DNA of 64,000 bases, from the NCBI RefSeq assembly GCF_039831995.1, contig NZ_JBDOIO010000004.1, forward strand, positions 682,001 through 746,000, in the 5' to 3' direction. Position numbers and translations under genes: made by a program. Under the pieces are notes generated by a model, which worked only from the letters and a program-made list of their open reading frames with translations, was not told the origin of the DNA and searched no databases. The stretch comes from Paenibacillus pabuli. Lineage in GTDB: Bacteria; Bacillota; Bacilli; Paenibacillales; Paenibacillaceae. Shown one piece after another: positions 52,021-61,691 of the stretch (its first letter is position 1; each line of letters starts with the position of its first letter).

Positions 52021-53292
52021 ATGAGAAGAAGTTTAAAGGTCATTTCGTTATTGATGTTGGTTATGGTCGTGGTTCTGACAGCTTGCAGCAGCGGAAACGG
52101 CGGCGATTCAGCCGGCGGGGCTGGAGGCAAGGTTGATCTGAGCATGACGATCTGGGGCTCGGAGGACGAGAAGAAGATTTACCAGGAGAGACTCGACATT
52201 GTGAAACAAACCTATCCCGATATTAACGTGAAGCTCAACGTGGTTGCCGGAGATTATGACCAAAAGGTACAGACCATGATCGCGGGGGGAACTGCACCCG
52301 ACATCATGATGATTGCCGAGAACTATCAGGCGTACGCCTCCAAAAATCAGATTATCCCGCTGGATGAGATGATCCAAGCAAATAATGTCAACATGTCAGA
52401 ACGCTATTCCGATGACATCGCGAACCTCATGAAATACGATGGCAAGCAGTTCGGCATGCCGGATCGCGCAGGCGCGATGGTACTCTTTTATAACAAGGAT
52501 CTGTTCGACAAGGCTGGCGTGGAATACCCAACCAAGGATTGGACCCAGGAAGACCTGCTCGAAGCAGCCAAGAAGCTGACGGTGAAGGAGAACGGCAAGA
52601 CGGTTCAATGGGGGTACTACCCAGGAAGCTGGTGGCCGCAATGGATGCAGTTGATCTACCAGAATGGCGGCTCGCTGTTTGACGAAAGTGGCAAGCCAAC
52701 CTTCAATACCGAACCGGTGCGCAATGCACTGCAGTTCATGAATGACCTGATCTTCACGCACGGTGCAGGACCGACGCCGACAGAGATTGCCGACATGGGC
52801 AATATCGGTGCAGACCCGCTGTTCGCTCAGGGCAAAATCGCAATGGAAACAACCGGATTCTGGAACATCGGCTCACTGGCGAAGGTGGAAGGCATTAACT
52901 GGGATATCTCTCCGGTATGGGGTGAGACAAACGCATTCTTCAACGGCTTCACCATCACGAATGCGTCCAAACACAAGGAGGAAGCGTTCAAGATCATTGA
53001 AGCACTTACGACGCCTGAGGCACAGATGCCGATGATCAAGGCGGGACAGGATGCACCGGCTACGAAGGCGGGACTGTCCAGCGATGAATTCCTGAATGCG
53101 GAATATGGCGGCAAGAAGATCAACATGGCTGCTTTCAGTGAATCGACCATTTATGCAGAACCGTTCAACCCGCAATGGAACGAAATGATGAAACTGATCA
53201 ATGACAAGCTTGGCGTTTACTTCAACAACAAGGCCTCACTGGATGATACGGTAACCGAAATTCAGAGTGGACTGGAACGACTCTACAAATAG
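52021..53292 (+). CDS. ABC transporter solute-binding lipoprotein (family 1)
   Basis: 423-residue sugar-binding protein anchored by lipid. Type II signal peptide with lipobox LTAC (cysteine near residue 22) followed by a Ser/Gly-rich linker, then a family-1 binding fold (SMTIWGSEDEKKIYQ, AGGTAPDIMMIAENYQAYA, ATTPEAQ-like ALTTPEAQMPMI). GAGGGGG precedes ATG 52021. It captures oligosaccharides at the cell surface for the two permeases downstream. A hairpin between its stop and the permease gene probably raises its mRNA level relative to the permeases. Confidence 0.95.
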   Translation: MRRSLKVISLLMLVMVVVLTACSSGNGGDSAGGAGGKVDLSMTIWGSEDEKKIYQERLDIVKQTYPDINVKLNVVAGDYDQKVQTMIAGGTAPDIMMIAENYQAYASKNQIIPLDEMIQANNVNMSERYSDDIANLMKYDGKQFGMPDRAGAMVLFYNKDLFDKAGVEYPTKDWTQEDLLEAAKKLTVKENGKTVQWGYYPGSWWPQWMQLIYQNGGSLFDESGKPTFNTEPVRNALQFMNDLIFTHGAGPTPTEIADMGNIGADPLFAQGKIAMETTGFWNIGSLAKVEGINWDISPVWGETNAFFNGFTITNASKHKEEAFKIIEALTTPEAQMPMIKAGQDAPATKAGLSSDEFLNAEYGGKKINMAAFSESTIYAEPFNPQWNEMMKLINDKLGVYFNNKASLDDTVTEIQSGLERLYK

Positions 53293-53306
53293 CATGGACA
53301 GGGGGA

Positions 53307-53348
53307 CAGATGGAGCGCAGCACATGAACTTGTGCGAATCTCCATCTG
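53307..53348 (+). other. Intercistronic hairpin after the solute-binding gene
   Basis: CAGATGGAG (53307-53315) pairs with CTCCATCTG (53340-53348), with an inner GCACA/TGTGC stem. No T run follows, so it is likely an mRNA-stabilising or partial-attenuation structure, common in binding-protein operons. Confidence 0.65.
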
Positions 53349-53375
53349 CTCTCTACGTCATGGGGAGGGCTTAAC

Positions 53376-54263
53376 GTGAGAAAAAAAGACGGGAAATGGT
53401 TTTATCTCTTCATCTCGCCTTGGCTGATCGGTTTCCTGGGGCTTACCCTGGGTCCGATCCTGTTTTCCATCTATATGAGCTTCACCAACTGGGATCTGTT
53501 CCAGACCCCGGAATTTATCGGTATCGATAACTACAAAACGCTGCTCACCGATGATCCGCTGTTCTGGAAGTCCGTGGGCAATACGTTCTTCTATGCATTG
53601 ATATCCATTCCGCTGGGGATGTCGATTTCCCTCTGGATTGCCTATTATCTGAACAAAAAAATCAAGGGCATTACCTTCTTTCGCATATTGTTCTATCTGC
53701 CGTCGGTCGTACCAGTCGTAGCAAGCTCGCTGCTCTTCATTCATTTGCTGGCACCGACCGAAGGATTGATCAACAAAGCTCTGTCCATCTTCGGCATTCC
53801 GGGTCCTGCCTGGCTGCTCGACCCGAACTGGGTCAAACCTGCATTGATTCTCATGTCCCTCTGGGGTGTTGGGGGTGGCGTGGTACTGCTGCTGGCGGGT
53901 ATGAAAGGCATTCCCCAGGAGCTGTACGAGGCCGCTGCCATTGACGGGGCGAAGAGCACACAGTCTTTCTTCCATATTACTTTTCCAATGCTCACGCCCG
54001 TCATATTCTTCAACCTGGTTACCGGAATGATCGGAGCGCTGCAGACGTTCGCGCAGGTGTTCATCGTTACAGCGGGCGGCCCTGACAATGCGAGCCAGAT
54101 GGTCGTTCCTTACCTGTTTCAAAATGCATTCCAGTTCTACAAAATGGGCTACGCCTCAGCCATAGCCTGGGTGCTGTTCATTATCATCATGGCACTCACC
54201 CTGGTTGTGTTCCGTTCATCGGCACTATGGGTGCACTACGAGGAGGGAAAAGCCAATGAGTAA
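53376..54263 (+). CDS. Carbohydrate ABC transporter permease (MalF/LacF-like)
   Basis: 295 residues, six membrane segments, inner membrane. The EAA loop GIPQELYEAAAIDGAKSTQSFF near residue 190 contacts the ATPase. The opening WFYLFISPWLIGFLGLTLGPILFSIYMS is typical of family-1 sugar permease subunit 1. GTG start after GGGGAGGG. It overlaps the next permease by eight bases. The operon has no ATPase gene, so a shared MsmX-type ATPase elsewhere in the genome is expected. Confidence 0.95.
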   Translation: MRKKDGKWFYLFISPWLIGFLGLTLGPILFSIYMSFTNWDLFQTPEFIGIDNYKTLLTDDPLFWKSVGNTFFYALISIPLGMSISLWIAYYLNKKIKGITFFRILFYLPSVVPVVASSLLFIHLLAPTEGLINKALSIFGIPGPAWLLDPNWVKPALILMSLWGVGGGVVLLLAGMKGIPQELYEAAAIDGAKSTQSFFHITFPMLTPVIFFNLVTGMIGALQTFAQVFIVTAGGPDNASQMVVPYLFQNAFQFYKMGYASAIAWVLFIIIMALTLVVFRSSALWVHYEEGKANE

Positions 54264-55101
54264 TCCATCCGCTGCAGAGAAAACGATATCCTACATTTTT
54301 CTGGTCCTGGTCGGGGTGCTGCTTGCTTCCCCCTTCCTGTACATGATCTCGATCGCGCTGGCGAGTGATGCAACGACGGTGAAATCAGCCTTTACATTCG
54401 TGCCGATGGAGTTTCAATGGTCGAACTTCTACACGATTTTCACCAACAACAACCTGGGCACTTATCTGAAAAATTCAATCATCATTACCGTGTTCACCAT
54501 CGTGGGCTCGGTACTGTCAGCTTCCATCGTTTCTTATGGCTTCGCCCGCATCAAGGCCAAAGGCAGCCGGTTTCTGTTCATCGTTCTGCTGAGCACCATG
54601 ATGATTCCGGGTGAGGTCACCATGGTGCCGCAGTTCATCATCTTCCGTCATCTGGACTGGATCAATACGTTTTATCCGCTCATCGTACCGAGCTTCTTCG
54701 CAGGGGCATTCAACGTATTCCTGATTCGCCAGTTCGTGATGAGCATTCCGAAGTCGCTGGATGAAGCGGCGATGATCGACGGCATGGGACATCCGGGCAT
54801 CTACTGGAGGATCATCATGCCGCTGACGTATCCCATCCTGGCGGCCATTGCCATTTTCTCGTTTTCCTATAATTGGGGGAACTTCATGGGGCCGCTCATT
54901 TACATTAATGATCCGGAGAAGATGCCACTCGCACTCGGCGTTCAGCTTCTTACCACAGTAGGTGGCGGGCAGATGCCTCCTTGGAACCTGGTCATGATTG
55001 CTTCCTTGTTCCTAACCATTCCGATGGTGCTGGTCTATCTGTTTGGACAGCGTTATGTCTATGAAGCCAATATTAGCGGGGGCAGCAGCGGAATCAAGTA
55101 A
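54256..55101 (+). CDS. Carbohydrate ABC transporter permease (MalG/LacG-like)
   Basis: 281 residues, six membrane segments. EAA loop SIPKSLDEAAMIDGMGHPGIYWRIIMP near residue 170, second-subunit opening ISYIFLVLVGVLLASPFLYMISIAL. GAGGAGGG precedes ATG 54256, which overlaps the stop of the first permease (translational coupling). It completes the membrane part of the importer; the GH30 gene follows after 82 bases. Confidence 0.95.
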   Translation: MSNPSAAEKTISYIFLVLVGVLLASPFLYMISIALASDATTVKSAFTFVPMEFQWSNFYTIFTNNNLGTYLKNSIIITVFTIVGSVLSASIVSYGFARIKAKGSRFLFIVLLSTMMIPGEVTMVPQFIIFRHLDWINTFYPLIVPSFFAGAFNVFLIRQFVMSIPKSLDEAAMIDGMGHPGIYWRIIMPLTYPILAAIAIFSFSYNWGNFMGPLIYINDPEKMPLALGVQLLTTVGGGQMPPWNLVMIASLFLTIPMVLVYLFGQRYVYEANISGGSSGIK

Positions 55102-55183
55102 CGGGAGGTGTGTACATGGATTGAACCTGCCGTGAAAGTCAGTGGATGTCATGTTCGTGCATGGAGAAAGGGTTGGGTGAACC

Positions 55184-56686
55184 ATGGCCGATAACAAACA
55201 ACGCAGCAGCCGCAAAAGGAGCTATACCTTGATCGGTATGGCCCTGATTGTGCTTCTGGTGGGAGGAGGAATCATCGTGAATCATTTTGCCAATGAAAGA
55301 TCCAGGACGCTTGCATTTGAGAGTGAGCCGGTACGTTTGCAACTGGAAAAGTCCTATGACCATTTTGAAGGATGGGGCACGTCACTCGCGTGGTGGGCCA
55401 ACGATCTGGGGGGATGGAAGGATCAGGCCAAGGTCGATGAAGTGATGGATCTGGTGTTTGATGCGGAAAAAGGGCTGGGACTGAACATCGTCCGTTACAA
55501 TATCGGCGGAGAGGAAAACCCGGAGATGAAGGCGCTTCGCCCCGGCGGAGATGTTCCCGGCTTCCAGCCTGAACCGGGCGTGTGGGACTGGAAGGCGGAT
55601 GCAGGGCAGCGGTCTGTATTACAAGGCTCCCTGGAACGCGGAGTCAACATTGCTGAAGCGTTCTCCAACTCACCACCGTATTGGATGACGATCAGCGGAT
55701 CGGTCACGGGTGCCGTGGACGGCGGCAATAATCTGCGTGAGGATCAGTATGATGCCTTTGCCGATTATTTGACCGAAGTGGTGAAGCATTACCGGGATGA
55801 GTGGGGCATTACGTTCCGGACGCTTGATCCGCTGAATGAACCTTCCTCGGACTGGTGGAAGAAAGGTAATATGCAGGAGGGCAGCCATTTCACCAATGAC
55901 AAGCAGGCTGAGATTATTAAGAAGGTGGCTGCATCCCTGAAAAGCAAGGGGTTGGATGGAACGGTGATCAGTGCTGCGGACGACAACAGCATTGATGAGA
56001 CGGTGCACAACTTCAGCATCTATGATCAGGATACGCTGGATGTGATCGCCCAGATCAACACCCACTCTTATAATGGAAGCAAAATGGAGGAACTGCGGAC
56101 CCTGGCTGAGCGGCATGGCAAGAAACTGTGGATGTCTGAGTATGGTACAGGAGGCAGTGAACCACATCATCACGAGGATATGACATCCGTACAGGAACTG
56201 GCGGAGCGGATAATGTTTGATCTGAAGATTATGCAGCCTTCCGCCTGGGTCTACTGGCAGGCAGTTGAAGATGAAGGTGCGAATAATAACTGGGGCTTCA
56301 TCCATGCTAATTTTAACGGGGAAGAGCAGTATGAGATGACGAAGCAGTATTACGGCATGGCCCAGTTCACCAAGTTCATTCGTCCGGGTACGAAGATTAT
56401 ACCGACCGATGATGGACGTACGCTGGCTGCCTATGACGCAGATCGCAAGAGACTGGTGTTGGTCATTCGTAATGAACTGTCTGCCGGGAAAAAGGCGTTT
56501 GATTTGCAGTCTTCTTTTGACGTTGCAAATTCGTCCACCGCGCAGGTGTACCAGACCTCACCGGACCGGAATATGGAACAGCTTGAGGATATTCCGGTGT
56601 ATGCCAATGGATTGGAAGTGTCTGTGGCGGACAATTCCGTGACAACCGTCGTTCTGGAAGGTGTAACGCTGAAAGCGGGCCAATAG
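55184..56686 (+). CDS. Glycoside hydrolase family 30 enzyme (endo-beta-1,6-galactanase-like)
   Basis: 500 residues. An N-terminal hydrophobic segment (about 13-34) after a basic stretch acts as a signal anchor or uncleaved signal, so the enzyme is outside the cell or membrane-tethered. The GH30 (beta/alpha)8 barrel shows the acid/base in LDPLNEPSSDWW near residue 218 and the nucleophile in MSEYG near 319. FEGWGTSLAWWAND near 60 and SNSPPYWMT near 163 match the GH30 subgroup that includes beta-1,6-galactanases. The C-terminal beta-sandwich (430-500) is the usual side domain. Its operon partners (GH35, importer) support galactan degradation. Confidence 0.88.
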   Translation: MADNKQRSSRKRSYTLIGMALIVLLVGGGIIVNHFANERSRTLAFESEPVRLQLEKSYDHFEGWGTSLAWWANDLGGWKDQAKVDEVMDLVFDAEKGLGLNIVRYNIGGEENPEMKALRPGGDVPGFQPEPGVWDWKADAGQRSVLQGSLERGVNIAEAFSNSPPYWMTISGSVTGAVDGGNNLREDQYDAFADYLTEVVKHYRDEWGITFRTLDPLNEPSSDWWKKGNMQEGSHFTNDKQAEIIKKVAASLKSKGLDGTVISAADDNSIDETVHNFSIYDQDTLDVIAQINTHSYNGSKMEELRTLAERHGKKLWMSEYGTGGSEPHHHEDMTSVQELAERIMFDLKIMQPSAWVYWQAVEDEGANNNWGFIHANFNGEEQYEMTKQYYGMAQFTKFIRPGTKIIPTDDGRTLAAYDADRKRLVLVIRNELSAGKKAFDLQSSFDVANSSTAQVYQTSPDRNMEQLEDIPVYANGLEVSVADNSVTTVVLEGVTLKAGQ

Positions 56687-56770
56687 ATGAAACAGGCGCA
56701 GACAGGCTCGCTTGATTAGGGATAAACGAAAGACATATGAACTCACATACAAAAGAAGGAGGGGAATGCG

Positions 56771-59764
56771 TTGACAGAGAAACCATCCCTTTTGCTTCAT
56801 GAGCAGGAGCAGATTACAGATCCTGGGGCTGACAACCGTGTTTCTTCGGAATGGAGTTATGACCGGCATAGCTTCATGTGGAATGGACAACGTGTATTTC
56901 TGAACAGTGCAACCATACATTACTTCCGGATGCCAAGGGAAGAGTGGCGGGAGGTATTGGTTAAAGCGAAACTGGCCGGTATGAACTGTATCGATACGTA
57001 CTTTGCCTGGAACGTGCATGAACCCGAGGAAGGACAATGGGCGTTTGATGGAGATCACGACTGCGGGGCTTTCCTGGATCTGTGTGCCGAACTGGGCATG
57101 TGGGTCATCGCACGTCCAGGACCGTTCATCTGTGCGGAATGGGATTTTGGCGGATTTCCTTATTGGCTGGAAACGAAACCGAACATGAAATTCCGTGAAA
57201 ACAACGAAACCTATCTGCACTATGTGGACCTGTACTTCGACCGGATCGTACCGATTATTCGGGAGCGCCAGGTTTCCGCAGGGGGCAGCGTCATTTTGGT
57301 ACAGGTCGAGAACGAATACGGTTATCTGATGGATGACGTCGCAGCAAGCGACCATATGTATTATCTTAGGGATGGGTTGCTCCGTCGCGGAATCGATGTT
57401 CCGCTTATCACCTGTGTGGGTGGGGCAGAGGGCACGATCGAGGGGGCCAATTTCTGGTCAGGCGCTGACGGGCATTATGCGAAGCTGCGTGCCAAACAGC
57501 CGGATACACCGAAGATGGTTACGGAATTCTGGACCGGCTGGTTCGAAAACTGGGGCGGCCCATCTGCCATTCAGAAAACGGCGCCATTACTGGAAAAGCG
57601 ACTGATGGAAATTCTCCGTGCCGGATATACCGGAATCAGCCATTACATGTTCTATGGCGGGACCAACTTTGGCGGATATGGCGGAAGAACCGTGGGCAGC
57701 AGTGATATATTCATGATCACTTCGTATGACTATGATGCCCCGCTGAATGAATACGGGCGTGTGACGCCGAAGTACGCGGTGACCAAGAAGTGGTCCTATT
57801 TCGTGAATGCTTTCGGAGCGTTTCTCATGGCATCCGAAGAGATTCCGGAAGCAGAGATTGGCGTACGCCACCCTTCAGGAATCTCCGTGCGGGGCCGGCG
57901 TTTCGGCGACCAGAATATCTGGTTCCTGGAGAGTCACCTGGATGAACGTCAGACGGTTCCAATTACGCTGGAAGAAGGATGGACACTTCCTGTTGCCTTG
58001 GGTCCTGGACAGATCGTTCCGGTTTTTGACCGGATTCGGATCGCGGATGATGTCTTTCTGACCGGTGGTGCATGGATTGCAGGCAACGAAATCGTGAGTG
58101 GAGAACGAACATTGTTCATTGTAGGAGATACGGGACAGCGTTCGGTTGTGGAGCTGGAGGCCCCGTCACTGCGAGTGATCAGCAGCAGCATGCAGCTTCT
58201 GCTTGATCATGACCCGGTAAGCGATGTCCGGCGTTTGGATTTGTATCATTTCCGCGAACCCGGGACGGTTCGTCTGGAGGCTGGCGGCGTCCCGCTCCGC
58301 ATCATTGTGCTGGATAGTGAAGCCATGGATCGTACCTGGAGAATCGAAGGTGTGAGTCAGGAACAGCTGCGTTATGCCATTGGATTGGATGATGTCAACC
58401 TTCTGCCATCCGGGCAGGTCGAGGGCATGATCTCCGATCCGGATCGGTCCATTCTGCTGCTTGGTGGCTGGCCCGGTGGTGAACAGATGCTGACCGGACG
58501 CGAGTTTATCCATCGGGTTACCGCAGCGGAGTCCAATTGTGCGGAGGATACACATCATAATCATGCAGCAAAGGGAACTCACCATGAGCAGCTGCCCACG
58601 CTGCCGATGCCTCCAAGGTTGCCCGAATCCCCGGACGTGTCACGCATAACGTTGGAAGCGATAGGACAATCACCAAGCGGTCAGCCGGAACACTTCGCTA
58701 AGTACGGGCAGGATTACGGATATCTGCTCTATGAATGTGACTTCCACAGTGAGGATGGCGGTACGAGCAATCTCATTCTGCCGGATCTTCAGGATACGGC
58801 CAGAATATACCTTGGTGGCGCGGAACAGGCTCTGGTGAGGCAGGTTGGCGCTGCGGCGATCCAGGTGAGGACTGTGGAAGGAAAGAACCGGCTTCAGATC
58901 CTGATCCAGCACATGGGACGACTGAATTTCTCGCCACATCTGGGAGAAAGCAAAGGATTGTCAGGGCCTGTGTATCTTGGCGGTTCCGTACAGGACATCC
59001 GGCGGGACTGGCAAGCAGCAAGTGGGATTGTTCATCTGGATGAAGTACATCATCTGGAGGAAAAGGAAAATACGCTTCTCAGCCGGAGTTTTACCCTGGA
59101 TGGCATGGATCGTGCCATTCTGGTTGGAGCTGTGAGCAGGGGGCTGCGGGTTAATGGCATCGATGTACCGCTCGAAGGATATCAGGACTGGTTTTCATTT
59201 CACACGGTGGATCTGTCACTCTATTTGAAACCGGGTGAGTTCAACACACTGGAGATGCCTTACAGCAGAACTCCGCTGAATCGGCTGGAGCTGATCATGT
59301 ACCGAAGTGAAGATGAGCTGACAGACTGGCGGATGGCAGGTAACGAAGCTCTGCTTCCCAAGCAGTGGGGAACACTAGATACATCCGATGAAACAGATAA
59401 TCAAATGGGAGCTGAAAGTGCCGCTCAGTATGGTGGCAATCGTATGGCCAATCCGCTAATTGATCGTTCATATGGCCAGCCAATGTGGTACCGTTGGAAG
59501 TTCTCCCGGCCTAGTGTGCCGGAACATTACCAAGTGAATCTGATGGTGCGTCTTACTGGAATGAGCAAGGGAACGCTACATTTGAATGGACATCATCTGG
59601 GCCGCTATTGGCAGATTGGTCCGCAGGAAGATTACAAAGTTCCTGTTTCCTGGCTCCAGGATGAGAATGAACTGCTCATATTTGATGAGGAAGGTTGTAC
59701 ACCTGATCGAATACGACTTCTGTATGATGGGCCGTCCCGATATCCATGGGTTGTAATCGAATAG
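56771..59764 (+). CDS. Beta-galactosidase, glycoside hydrolase family 35
   Basis: 997 residues, no signal peptide, so cytoplasmic. Catalytic barrel at about 25-350: VQVENEYGYL near residue 178 (acid/base glutamate), TEFWTGWFENWGG near 250 (nucleophile) and GGTNFGGYGG near 297 are GH35 hallmarks. The remaining 640 residues form beta-sandwich domains, with jelly-roll segments near 650-760 and 880-997. TTG 56771 is preceded by AAGGAGGGG. Last gene of the LacI-controlled operon, it would release galactose from imported oligosaccharides cut outside by the GH30 enzyme. Confidence 0.92.
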   Translation: MTEKPSLLLHEQEQITDPGADNRVSSEWSYDRHSFMWNGQRVFLNSATIHYFRMPREEWREVLVKAKLAGMNCIDTYFAWNVHEPEEGQWAFDGDHDCGAFLDLCAELGMWVIARPGPFICAEWDFGGFPYWLETKPNMKFRENNETYLHYVDLYFDRIVPIIRERQVSAGGSVILVQVENEYGYLMDDVAASDHMYYLRDGLLRRGIDVPLITCVGGAEGTIEGANFWSGADGHYAKLRAKQPDTPKMVTEFWTGWFENWGGPSAIQKTAPLLEKRLMEILRAGYTGISHYMFYGGTNFGGYGGRTVGSSDIFMITSYDYDAPLNEYGRVTPKYAVTKKWSYFVNAFGAFLMASEEIPEAEIGVRHPSGISVRGRRFGDQNIWFLESHLDERQTVPITLEEGWTLPVALGPGQIVPVFDRIRIADDVFLTGGAWIAGNEIVSGERTLFIVGDTGQRSVVELEAPSLRVISSSMQLLLDHDPVSDVRRLDLYHFREPGTVRLEAGGVPLRIIVLDSEAMDRTWRIEGVSQEQLRYAIGLDDVNLLPSGQVEGMISDPDRSILLLGGWPGGEQMLTGREFIHRVTAAESNCAEDTHHNHAAKGTHHEQLPTLPMPPRLPESPDVSRITLEAIGQSPSGQPEHFAKYGQDYGYLLYECDFHSEDGGTSNLILPDLQDTARIYLGGAEQALVRQVGAAAIQVRTVEGKNRLQILIQHMGRLNFSPHLGESKGLSGPVYLGGSVQDIRRDWQAASGIVHLDEVHHLEEKENTLLSRSFTLDGMDRAILVGAVSRGLRVNGIDVPLEGYQDWFSFHTVDLSLYLKPGEFNTLEMPYSRTPLNRLELIMYRSEDELTDWRMAGNEALLPKQWGTLDTSDETDNQMGAESAAQYGGNRMANPLIDRSYGQPMWYRWKFSRPSVPEHYQVNLMVRLTGMSKGTLHLNGHHLGRYWQIGPQEDYKVPVSWLQDENELLIFDEEGCTPDRIRLLYDGPSRYPWVVIE

Positions 59765-59802
59765 CCAGCAAGTGTGAACAGGCACGGTTAGCCGTGTGCA
59801 GC

Positions 59803-59868
59803 AAGACTCCTTTTTGAATAGTACGGTGATTGTTTGGATCATCTGCTATGCAATAAAGGAGTCTTTTG
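59803..59868 (+). terminator. Terminator of the glycosidase operon
   Basis: AAGACTCCTTT (59803-59813) pairs with AAAGGAGTCTT (59855-59865) around a long loop. A second, smaller GC-rich hairpin precedes it (CACGG/CCGTG, 59783-59796). Confidence 0.6.
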
Positions 59869-59953
59869 TTCATGATTTTGGTACAATGGCTAGGAAACAT
59901 CTGTATATAGATTAGAAGATTTAGATAACAGCTTTGCTTAAAGGAGACGATCC

Positions 59954-60511
59954 ATGAATACCCCGTTTGCGTTTGACGAATTTCCTATTCTTAAGACCGA
60001 CCGTTTCAACCTGCGCGCCGCAGCTGAACAGGATGCTCCAGATATTTTGGCGTTGTATTCCAATGAGACCGTTGTGGAATTTATGCCGTTTACGCCTTTT
60101 GAAAGGGTGGAAGATGCACTGGATGAGATGGGTTGGTATGCGAAGATTTTCAGGGAGCAGTCCGGTTTGCGCTGGATGATTGAAGATGTGGAGTCCGGTA
60201 AAGTGGTGGGTACCTGCGGATTCCTGAATAGAGAAGAACTACATAACCGTGCAGAGATCGGATACGATTTGCATCCCGAGTATTGGGGGAAGGGCGTCAT
60301 GACCGAGGTAGCACGTGCCGTGCTGGATTTTGGCTTCATGAACATGCAGCTGAACAAGATTGAAGCGAAAGTGGAACCGAAGAATGAGGCCTCGATCAGG
60401 CTGCTGCACAAGCTTGGTTTTCAACAGGAAGGACTGCTGCGGCAGCATGAGTTTGAAAAGGGACGGTACATCGATCTTGCGGTGTTCTCCAAGTTAAAGA
60501 GCGAGGTATAA
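59954..60511 (+). CDS. RimJ/RimL-type GNAT acetyltransferase
   Basis: 185 residues. The opening PILKTDRFNLRAA and the central IGYDLHPEYWGKGVMTEVARAVLDFGF near residue 100 are typical of the RimJ/RimL group that acetylates ribosomal-protein or small-molecule amines. NEASIRLLHKLGFQQEGLLR near 143 completes the fold. AAAGGAG precedes the ATG. Protein N-terminal versus small-molecule acetylation cannot be separated from sequence. Confidence 0.92.
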   Translation: MNTPFAFDEFPILKTDRFNLRAAAEQDAPDILALYSNETVVEFMPFTPFERVEDALDEMGWYAKIFREQSGLRWMIEDVESGKVVGTCGFLNREELHNRAEIGYDLHPEYWGKGVMTEVARAVLDFGFMNMQLNKIEAKVEPKNEASIRLLHKLGFQQEGLLRQHEFEKGRYIDLAVFSKLKSEV

Positions 60512-60641
60512 GGCAATATAAGCTGGTTAGGAATCACATAGGCTAAAAGCCGCGCATCTCCCATTCCAATTATCCAGGCGGATAGCCTTGTCCTGATGAA
60601 TTCGCCCATGCTATATTGGGGAGATGTGAGGAGATGAGGAT

Positions 60642-61397
60642 ATGAAGCTGGTGTCCTGGAATGTGAATGGGTTAAGGGCATGCGTTACCAAAGGATTCAT
60701 GGATTATTATAAAGAAAGCCAGGCAGATATTTTCTGTGTACAGGAAACCAAACTTCAGGCAGGCCAGATTGAGATGGACCTTGGGGAAGAGGTATACCAA
60801 TACTGGAACTATGCCATCAAAAAAGGGTATTCCGGTACAGCCGTATTTACCCGGATCAAGCCGTTATCCGTCCGTTACGGGATGGAGGAAGACAGTGAAC
60901 CGGAAGGCCGGATGATTACGCTGGAATTTGACCGTTTTTATCTGGTGAATGTCTATACTCCCAATGCGAAGCGTGATCTCACCCGTCTTCCGTACCGACT
61001 GGAGTGGGAGGATCGTTTCCTGAAATATATCCTGCAGCTTGAGCAGACCAAGCCGGTCATCGTCTGTGGTGACCTGAATGTGGCTCATCAGGAGATTGAC
61101 CTGAAGAATCCGAAGCCCAATATGGGCAACTCCGGATTTACGCTGGAAGAGCGAGGGAAGATGACCGAACTGCTGGCGGCGGGATATGTGGACAGCTTCC
61201 GGCATTTGTATCCAGATCGCACGGACGTATATAGCTGGTGGTCTTATATGCCGAAGGTACGGGAGAGGAATGTGGGCTGGCGCATTGATTATTTTCTTGT
61301 GTCCAATCAATTGGCACCGCTGGTCGAAGATGCGAACATTGACTGTCATGTGCTGGGCAGTGACCACTGTCCAGTCGGTCTGACGCTGCAACTGTAG
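60642..61397 (+). CDS. Exodeoxyribonuclease III
   Basis: 251-residue AP endonuclease/3'-5' exonuclease for base-excision repair (ExoA/Xth type). Motifs: LVSWNVNGLRACVTKGF at the start, FCVQETKLQAG near 30, VYTPNAKRDLTRLPYRLEWE near 107, CGDLNVAHQEIDLKNP near 147, and RIDYFLVS and GSDHCPVG near 220 and 240, which together carry all metal and catalytic residues. GAGGAGATGAGG lies upstream of the ATG. Followed by a strong terminator. Confidence 0.97.
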   Translation: MKLVSWNVNGLRACVTKGFMDYYKESQADIFCVQETKLQAGQIEMDLGEEVYQYWNYAIKKGYSGTAVFTRIKPLSVRYGMEEDSEPEGRMITLEFDRFYLVNVYTPNAKRDLTRLPYRLEWEDRFLKYILQLEQTKPVIVCGDLNVAHQEIDLKNPKPNMGNSGFTLEERGKMTELLAAGYVDSFRHLYPDRTDVYSWWSYMPKVRERNVGWRIDYFLVSNQLAPLVEDANIDCHVLGSDHCPVGLTLQL

Positions 61398-61434
61398 CAG
61401 GCGCTGAATAGGCTAAACTTTAGAATAAGGTGCG

Positions 61435-61477
61435 AACCGCGAGTTTCCGATAATACATTGGAGATTTGCGGTTTTTT
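61435..61477 (+). terminator. Terminator after exodeoxyribonuclease III
   Basis: Fourteen-pair stem with three wobbles from AACCGC (61435-61440) to GCGGTT (61468-61473), then six T residues. Confidence 0.85.
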
Positions 61478-61691
61478 GGTGTGGCCGGGCTGTCTGTCTC
61501 CTCTTATGGATACTAGACAGCCCCTCCTCCGCCCGCAGGGTAAGTCATGAACTGGACTTTGGTTGGGGGAAGAACTGGACCCCGGATTGTTCCGCTTATA
61601 ACGGATCTTAGGTAGGATTGAAGAATACATATATGAGTGTTGTTCAAGACATAGAAGAAAATGAGATTAGCGTGTAAGGGGTAGAGGAGCG

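Noticed and set aside
53358..54122. Minus-strand frame of 254 codons over the first permease
   Set aside because: Antisense of a well-defined permease; highly charged, low-sense composition typical of shadows.
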